Of a stretch of 64,000 bases of DNA, positions 62,803 through 64,000 are shown in pieces (the first letter of the stretch is position 1; every line of letters begins with the position of its first letter). Origin of the DNA: an uncultured Porphyromonadaceae bacterium. GTDB lineage: Bacteria > Bacteroidota > Bacteroidia > Bacteroidales > Muribaculaceae. The translations under genes and the position numbers were made by a program. Where the stretch lies: positions 124,001 through 188,000 of the forward strand of contig CANRVB010000001.1 of NCBI GenBank assembly GCA_947643165.1. Reading direction: 5' to 3'. A model generated the notes under the pieces. The model was not told the origin of the DNA. It saw only the letters and a list, made by a program, of their open reading frames with translations, and searched no databases.

Positions 62803-63251
62803 GCAGCAACAAACCAGGTATAATATACAGGCTGATCGATGCCTACTTCGAGGGGTCGACCACAACCGAAGAAGAGCGCCTGCTGAAGCAGATGCTCGCG
62901 TCGCCCACACTGAAGGAGGATGACGAAATCAGAGCCGCACGCGCCGTTCTTGGATTTGCGGCCGCTGCGAACCGAACACCGAAAATACGCCGGCAATCGG
63001 GCCATAAGTGGCTGATCGCAGCAGCAATGACGGGCCTGAGCATAGCTGTGTGTGCCACATTGATGCTGACGGCAACACATGGAGAGCAGAGCACCGCCGT
63101 AATATATGCCCAGGGACGTGAGCTACATAACGTAGATCTGGCACTGGCGGCAATGCACAGCCAACTCAGCGATATAGGCGAGGCCAATCTTGCCGAGCCT
63201 GAAGGCGCGGTATCTCTGTTGCGCGAATTCGGAGACTCATGGAGTGAATAA
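62799..63251 (+). CDS. Putative anti-sigma factor (single membrane segment)
   Basis: 150 residues. A cytoplasmic N-terminal part (IIYRLIDAYFEGSTTTEEERLLKQML resembles the short helical N-domain of Bacteroidetes anti-sigma factors), one membrane segment (WLIAAAMTGLSIAVCATLML, about 70-89), and a periplasmic tail of about 60 residues. No zinc ZAS motif (HxxxCxxC). Overlap with the sigma gene by four bases is the main reason for the assignment. RseP at 29-31 kb could process such a protein, but nothing here shows it. Confidence 0.72.
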   Translation: MSSNKPGIIYRLIDAYFEGSTTTEEERLLKQMLASPTLKEDDEIRAARAVLGFAAAANRTPKIRRQSGHKWLIAAAMTGLSIAVCATLMLTATHGEQSTAVIYAQGRELHNVDLALAAMHSQLSDIGEANLAEPEGAVSLLREFGDSWSE

Positions 63252-63270
63252 CAGTCAGAACCAAATAAAT

Positions 63271-63732
63271 ATGAAACATCATCACATAACCAATCTGAAG
63301 CGGCGAATTGCTATGCTTGCCATAGTACTTGTCAGCGCCGTAATTCCGGTGTTAGCCCAAAGTGATCTGGCCATAGGCCAGCTGTTTGACGGCCGCTTCC
63401 GAAACGATGTAAATGCGCAGGAGACAATCATGACAGGAGATGTAATGAAGAAATACAATATCTCCACATTCAGGTCGCTCACATTCACAAACAACGAAAA
63501 GATAGCCCAAAATATAGCTCCCCTTGTGAAACTCGACGGCGAGAAGGCCGTGAGCAAGGAGGTGAAGATGAAAAACGGCGAACTGTTCGGCGCGTTCTAC
63601 GAGCTGCCAAAAAAGTCAGGCAAACGACGCTACATATTCTATCTGAACCGCTTTCTCACCGGCGGCAATAAGCTGATAATAATCTACATAGACGGCAAGG
63701 TAGATTTAGAAGAACTTAAATCACTCATGTAA
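63271..63732 (+). CDS. Exported protein of unknown function in the ECF operon
   Basis: 153 residues from the ATG at 63271, which starts the signal peptide (LAIVLVSAVIPVLAQSDL). The mature part (about 120 residues) is lysine-rich, without cysteines, and ends YIDGKVDLEELKSLM. Similar small secreted proteins (possibly DUF6108-like) follow ECF sigma/anti-sigma pairs in Bacteroides; the family name is not certain. It lies 19 bases after the anti-sigma gene and 22 bases before the next gene. Confidence 0.7.
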   Translation: MKHHHITNLKRRIAMLAIVLVSAVIPVLAQSDLAIGQLFDGRFRNDVNAQETIMTGDVMKKYNISTFRSLTFTNNEKIAQNIAPLVKLDGEKAVSKEVKMKNGELFGAFYELPKKSGKRRYIFYLNRFLTGGNKLIIIYIDGKVDLEELKSLM

Positions 63733-63754
63733 GACAACTATTTAACGATCAACA

Positions 63755-64000
63755 ATGAAAAAGATCATAGTTTCAACTATAATGGCGATGGCATCTGTGC
63801 TTGCAGCTTTCGCACAGACAGAAATAACAGAGACAGCCAAGAAGTATGACATAACTTCGGCCGACACGCTGCAAGTGACAGAATCGGGAGTGTCAGAACT
63901 GCTACGGATGGTTGGCTCAGCAAAACTCAATATATGGAGCAGCAATGGTGACAAGCAGCTAATCATCATAGTTGTAAAAGACAATGAGGCAACCAGAAGC
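63755..64000 (+). CDS. Exported protein, cut by window end
   Basis: 82 codons visible. Signal peptide MKKIIVSTIMAMASVLAAFA, then QTEITETAKKYDITSADTLQ. The visible part resembles neither an enzyme nor a transporter. It follows the previous secreted protein by 22 bases in the same operon and could be a paralogue of the DUF4252-like secreted proteins that accompany such sigma operons. This cannot be settled from the fragment. Confidence 0.65.
   Translation, partial: MKKIIVSTIMAMASVLAAFAQTEITETAKKYDITSADTLQVTESGVSELLRMVGSAKLNIWSSNGDKQLIIIVVKDNEATRS

Overview
The window is one continuous stretch of a Bacteroidales chromosome, most likely Muribaculaceae-like (the former S24-7 group). The evidence is the set of Bacteroidetes-type sigma promoters (TTTG, 19-21 bases, TAnnTTTG), the lack of Shine-Dalgarno sequences, many lipoproteins ending in a Cys lipobox, a homodimeric glycyl-tRNA synthetase of 514 residues, a type-B T9SS (CHU_C) sorting domain, a DUF4369-like/TlpA protein and a Kor/Vor ferredoxin oxidoreductase. 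No rRNA, tRNA, CRISPR, prophage or intact IS was seen. The genus assignment is inference.

Layout. 0-5 kb: 5' part of glutamine synthetase (minus), an exported endonuclease/phosphatase, a small secreted protein, and a minus operon NfeD-SPFH-RecD-like helicase. 5-11 kb: gpmA, a DbpA-like RNA helicase, the four-gene 2-oxoacid:ferredoxin oxidoreductase operon and a 56-residue ferredoxin. 11-21 kb, mostly minus: acyltransferase, miaA, pepT, ald, an exported phosphodiesterase, a DJ-1-like protein without its cysteine, PAP2, glmM, a DUF4827-type lipoprotein and nrnA. 21-24 kb: TraB-like protein, ABC ATPase, permease and GntR regulator in one operon. 24-28 kb: a GH88 hydrolase divergent from a three-domain SGNH/alpha-beta/SGNH esterase. 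28-34 kb: dxr-rseP-rRNA methyltransferase-dipeptidyl peptidase III. 34-43 kb: FKBP, LemA, glyS, aminopeptidase P, mdh, ROK kinase, C11 peptidase, MscS. 43-47 kb: recJ-recQ. 47-57 kb: a large GH2 beta-galactosidase, a TlpA-like thioredoxin, an outer-membrane barrel, a CHU_C protein and a lytic transglycosylase. 57-64 kb: uvrA, ahpC, a candidate small RNA, an alpha/beta-hydrolase-like protein, and an ECF sigma/anti-sigma module cut by the window end.

The most unusual content is not a gene. Upstream of dxr, of the beta-galactosidase and of the CHU_C gene lie three tandem arrays with a period of about 75 bases, built from two alternating palindromes (A and B). The right arm of A carries the -33 TTTG and the left arm of B carries the -7 TAACTTTG, so each A-to-B junction is itself a complete promoter, and the last half-unit of every array is the promoter nearest the downstream gene. 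Stem sequences vary between copies with compensating changes, and the one unpaired base in B is exactly the base that would make the reverse-strand promoter perfect. I know of no described element with this architecture.

Other notable items: a 240-base MITE-like element inserted between a probable promoter and its gene (52.2-52.5 kb), an independently transcribed structured RNA of about 218 nt opposite ahpC, an ECF-type autoregulatory promoter, and a C-rich to G-rich change of the plus strand from left to right that looks like a replichore boundary.
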